Below, one piece after another: positions 20,633-22,849 of a stretch of 22,849 nucleotides of DNA (the first letter of the stretch is position 1; each line of letters opens with the position of its first letter). The position numbers and the translations under genes were made by a program. The DNA lies in NCBI GenBank assembly GCA_944386315.1, contig CALXAS010000002.1:1-22849 (forward strand), written 5' to 3'. The notes under the pieces were generated by a model that was not told where the DNA came from, did no database searches, and worked only from the letters and a program-made list of their open reading frames with translations. This DNA comes from an uncultured Clostridia bacterium (GTDB lineage: Bacteria > Bacillota > Clostridia > TANB77 > CAG-508).

Positions 20633-22849
20633 ATGGGAAATATAGTACTACTAGATGACCTAACCATTAATCAAATAGCAGCAGGAGAGGTAATTGAAAG
20701 ACCAGCTTCTGTAGTGAAAGAGTTAGTAGAAAATGCCATTGATGCAGGAGCAACTGTTATTAATGTAGAGATAAAAAACGGGGGAATTTCCTATATACGT
20801 GTAACAGATAATGGAAAAGGAATTCTATCAGACGATATGGAAATTGCCTTTGAAAGGCATGCTACTTCCAAAATTAGAAGTGCACAAGATTTAGATACCG
20901 TAAAATCTATGGGGTTTAGAGGAGAGGCACTAGCGAGTATAGCCTCTATTGCAAAAGTAACTATGCAATCTAAAACAAGAGAAAATGACATAGGGTATGC
21001 CATTACTGTAGAAGGCGGAAATGTAATAGAAAAGAGGGAGGCAGGATGTCCTAATGGGACAACCATAACAGTAGAAAATCTATTCTATAACACGCCAGTA
21101 AGATATAAATTTTTAAAAAAGGATTTTACAGAAGCAGGATACATAGAAGATGTTATGACGAGAATTGCATTAGTAAATCCTAATATCGCCATTAAACTAA
21201 TTAGTGGAGGAAAAACAGTGATTCAAACCTCTGGTAATGGAGATGTAAAAATTGTTATCTATAATATTTATGGAAAAGAAGTAGCAGAAAACTTATTAGA
21301 TGTAGATTATACTTATGAAGATATTCACGTAAACGGCGTGGTAGGAAAACCAGCCATTGCTAGGTCTAATCGTTCCCACCAGTTATTTTTTGTTAACCAA
21401 AGATATATAAAAGATAAAACATTAACTTCTGCAGCAGAACAGGCTTTTAAAGGAATGATTACTATTGGAAAATTTGGATTTTTGGTATTAAATTTGGAAA
21501 TGAACCCACAAAAAGTAGATGTGAATGTGCATCCTACAAAACTAGAAGTACGCTTTGAAGAAGAAAGCAAAGTATTTAAAGCAGTATTTCATGCCATAAA
21601 AGAAACTTTGTTAAAAGCAGATTTAATATCTAATACAGAAAGAGATTACACAGCAGAAAGTAAGGAAAATGTGGGAATTGTAGTACCAAGTTCTTTAGAA
21701 AAAATGCCAGAAGAGAAGGGAGAAAAATTAGGTTTATTCCAGAGATTTCGTGTAAAAAAAGATAATGTAGAAGAAATAGAAATCAATAATGTATTAGAAA
21801 AAGTATATCAAGATAGACAGCAAAAGGAAAAGACAGATTTTGTATTAGACGGACAAATGCCAGAAAGAACAAATAATGTAGAACTTATACAAAAACCAAA
21901 TATGGATAATTTTGTGCCAAAGACGAATGTAACAGATACCTTAGTGCTAGATACCAATGCAGTAAAGAAAGAACTAGAGCAAAAAATGCAAAATCAAGAT
22001 ACACAAGTTGTGAATGTAAAAGAAGTTTTGGAAAAAGAACAAACGCAAAAAATAGATGTAGAAGCGATACAAGAAGCAAGTAGAGAGATGGAAAACGAAC
22101 CTAGGCTAGAGGCAACAGCTACAGCTCCAGAAGAAACATCCATCCATAAAACAGAAGATGTAGATTTTGAAAAAATGTATAGTAGTATTTTTGGAAGTAA
22201 TCCGAAAAAAGAAGATAAGCAAGAAAATACATTGCAAGAGGAAACAGGAGCTTATTTATTAAAAGATGCTACGCCAAAACAAGTAGAAAATGTTTCTTTA
22301 TTTGAAGGAAAAGAAGAATTCAAAAAGCCAGTATATAAATGGATTGGTATTGCTTTTTCTACTTATATTTTAATAGAAATGGGAAACGATTTATACATGA
22401 TAGATCAACATGCTGCTCACGAAAGAATTATGTATGAAAAAGTAAAAGCAAACTATTATAGTGATACAGATAAAGATTCTCAATTAATGCTATTACCAGA
22501 CATTATTACACTAACACATAAAGAAATGGGAATAGCAAAAGATAATTTAGAAATGTTTGAAAAAGCAGGTTTTGTTTTAGAAGAATTTGGGGAGAACACT
22601 ATCAAATTAACGGGTGTACCTAATATTTGTATTGACTTAGACACAAGACAGCTATTTTTAGAAACATTAGATGAAATTAATACAGTGGCAAGAACAGCAA
22701 AGCAAGAAATAGAAGAAAAATTTATTGCAACAATTGCTTGTAAAGCAGCTGTAAAAGCACATATGGCTTTGAGCAGAGAAGAAGTAGAGAGCTTGCTAGA
22801 TAAGCTATTAGTACTTCCAAATCCTTTTACTTGCCCACATGGAAGACCA
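20633..22849 (+). CDS. mutL: DNA mismatch repair protein MutL, C-terminus cut by window edge
   Basis: 739 codons are visible and open throughout. MutL links MutS mismatch recognition to strand incision. The GHKL ATPase domain has NQIAAGEVIERPASVVKELVENAIDAGA (12-40; E30 is the general base), DNGKGI (59-64) and GFRGEAL (94-100). The transducer domain reaches about residue 330 with VNQRYIKDK and PQKVDVNVHPTKLEVRF. A long, charged linker (about 340-560) follows. The C-terminal domain carries the endonuclease metal motif DQHAAHERIMYE (591-602), then ACKAAVKA (702-709) and CPHGRP (734-739). The enzyme is therefore of the self-nicking type found in bacteria without MutH. ATG at 20633 has AGGAGG eight bases upstream. 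No mutS is visible upstream; the usual neighbour may lie outside the window. Confidence 0.96.
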   Translation, partial: MGNIVLLDDLTINQIAAGEVIERPASVVKELVENAIDAGATVINVEIKNGGISYIRVTDNGKGILSDDMEIAFERHATSKIRSAQDLDTVKSMGFRGEALASIASIAKVTMQSKTRENDIGYAITVEGGNVIEKREAGCPNGTTITVENLFYNTPVRYKFLKKDFTEAGYIEDVMTRIALVNPNIAIKLISGGKTVIQTSGNGDVKIVIYNIYGKEVAENLLDVDYTYEDIHVNGVVGKPAIARSNRSHQLFFVNQRYIKDKTLTSAAEQAFKGMITIGKFGFLVLNLEMNPQKVDVNVHPTKLEVRFEEESKVFKAVFHAIKETLLKADLISNTERDYTAESKENVGIVVPSSLEKMPEEKGEKLGLFQRFRVKKDNVEEIEINNVLEKVYQDRQQKEKTDFVLDGQMPERTNNVELIQKPNMDNFVPKTNVTDTLVLDTNAVKKELEQKMQNQDTQVVNVKEVLEKEQTQKIDVEAIQEASREMENEPRLEATATAPEETSIHKTEDVDFEKMYSSIFGSNPKKEDKQENTLQEETGAYLLKDATPKQVENVSLFEGKEEFKKPVYKWIGIAFSTYILIEMGNDLYMIDQHAAHERIMYEKVKANYYSDTDKDSQLMLLPDIITLTHKEMGIAKDNLEMFEKAGFVLEEFGENTIKLTGVPNICIDLDTRQLFLETLDEINTVARTAKQEIEEKFIATIACKAAVKAHMALSREEVESLLDKLLVLPNPFTCPHGRP

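Noticed and set aside
1..22849. CRISPR arrays, tRNA or rRNA genes, and complete insertion sequences
   Set aside because: No regularly spaced direct repeats, cloverleaf sequences or transposase with terminal repeats were seen by eye; tRNAscan, Infernal and an IS search would be the decisive tests.

Overview
The window is AT-rich DNA from a low-GC Gram-positive bacterium, most likely a spore-forming member of the Clostridia. Supporting signs are AGGAGG-type ribosome binding sites, a spore photoproduct lyase, a MutL with an endonuclease motif, ChW-type repeats, a SipW/TasA-type secreted protein, and a pilin-like protein whose signal reads GITLIALVV instead of FTLIE. It looks chromosomal. No rRNA, tRNA, CRISPR array or complete insertion sequence was seen.

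Layout. 1-593 (-): start of a cytoplasmic alpha-amylase. 763-1662 (-): Rpn-family PD-(D/E)XK nuclease, followed by two related hairpins. 1888-2895 (+): splB, sharing a bidirectional terminator with an XRE regulator (2945-3274, -). 3427-6086: a stretch bounded by inverted copies of a TTTAGGGACGTTCTTT element. It holds a large pilin-anchored protein with an FGE/C-type-lectin-like domain and a 126-aa protein of unknown function. 6161-7750: metG, ending where the catalytic core ends. 7879-10097: an OmpR/histidine-kinase two-component pair. 10317-13704: a four-gene surface operon (sortase, two SipW/TasA-like proteins, an Ig/ChW protein). 13926-18328: a run behind a consensus sigma-A promoter (CNNM/HlyC protein, membrane-anchored WG-repeat protein, methionine gamma-lyase-like PLP enzyme). 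18387-20439: a flavoprotein and two very small genes, each interrupted by one extra base, plus an intact small Cys/Gly-rich gene. 20633-end: mutL, cut by the window edge.

How the genes may work together. The two-component system lies directly upstream of the surface operon and could control it; this rests on adjacency only. None of the three putative partners in the sortase operon carries a recognisable C-terminal sorting signal, so the sortase's substrate is unclear. splB and the Cys-rich proteins fit a sporulation role. The PLP enzyme and mutL resemble the mutSL/miaA/ynbB neighbourhood of Firmicutes.

The points most worth a second look are: three single-base insertions within 1.9 kb in otherwise clean sequence; a hairpin that buries the Shine-Dalgarno of a tiny gene; the sortase operon without visible sorting signals; the pilin/lectin-like fusion, whose C-terminus resembles a variable region of a diversity-generating retroelement; and an SplB in which the hydrogen-donor cysteine position appears to be serine.
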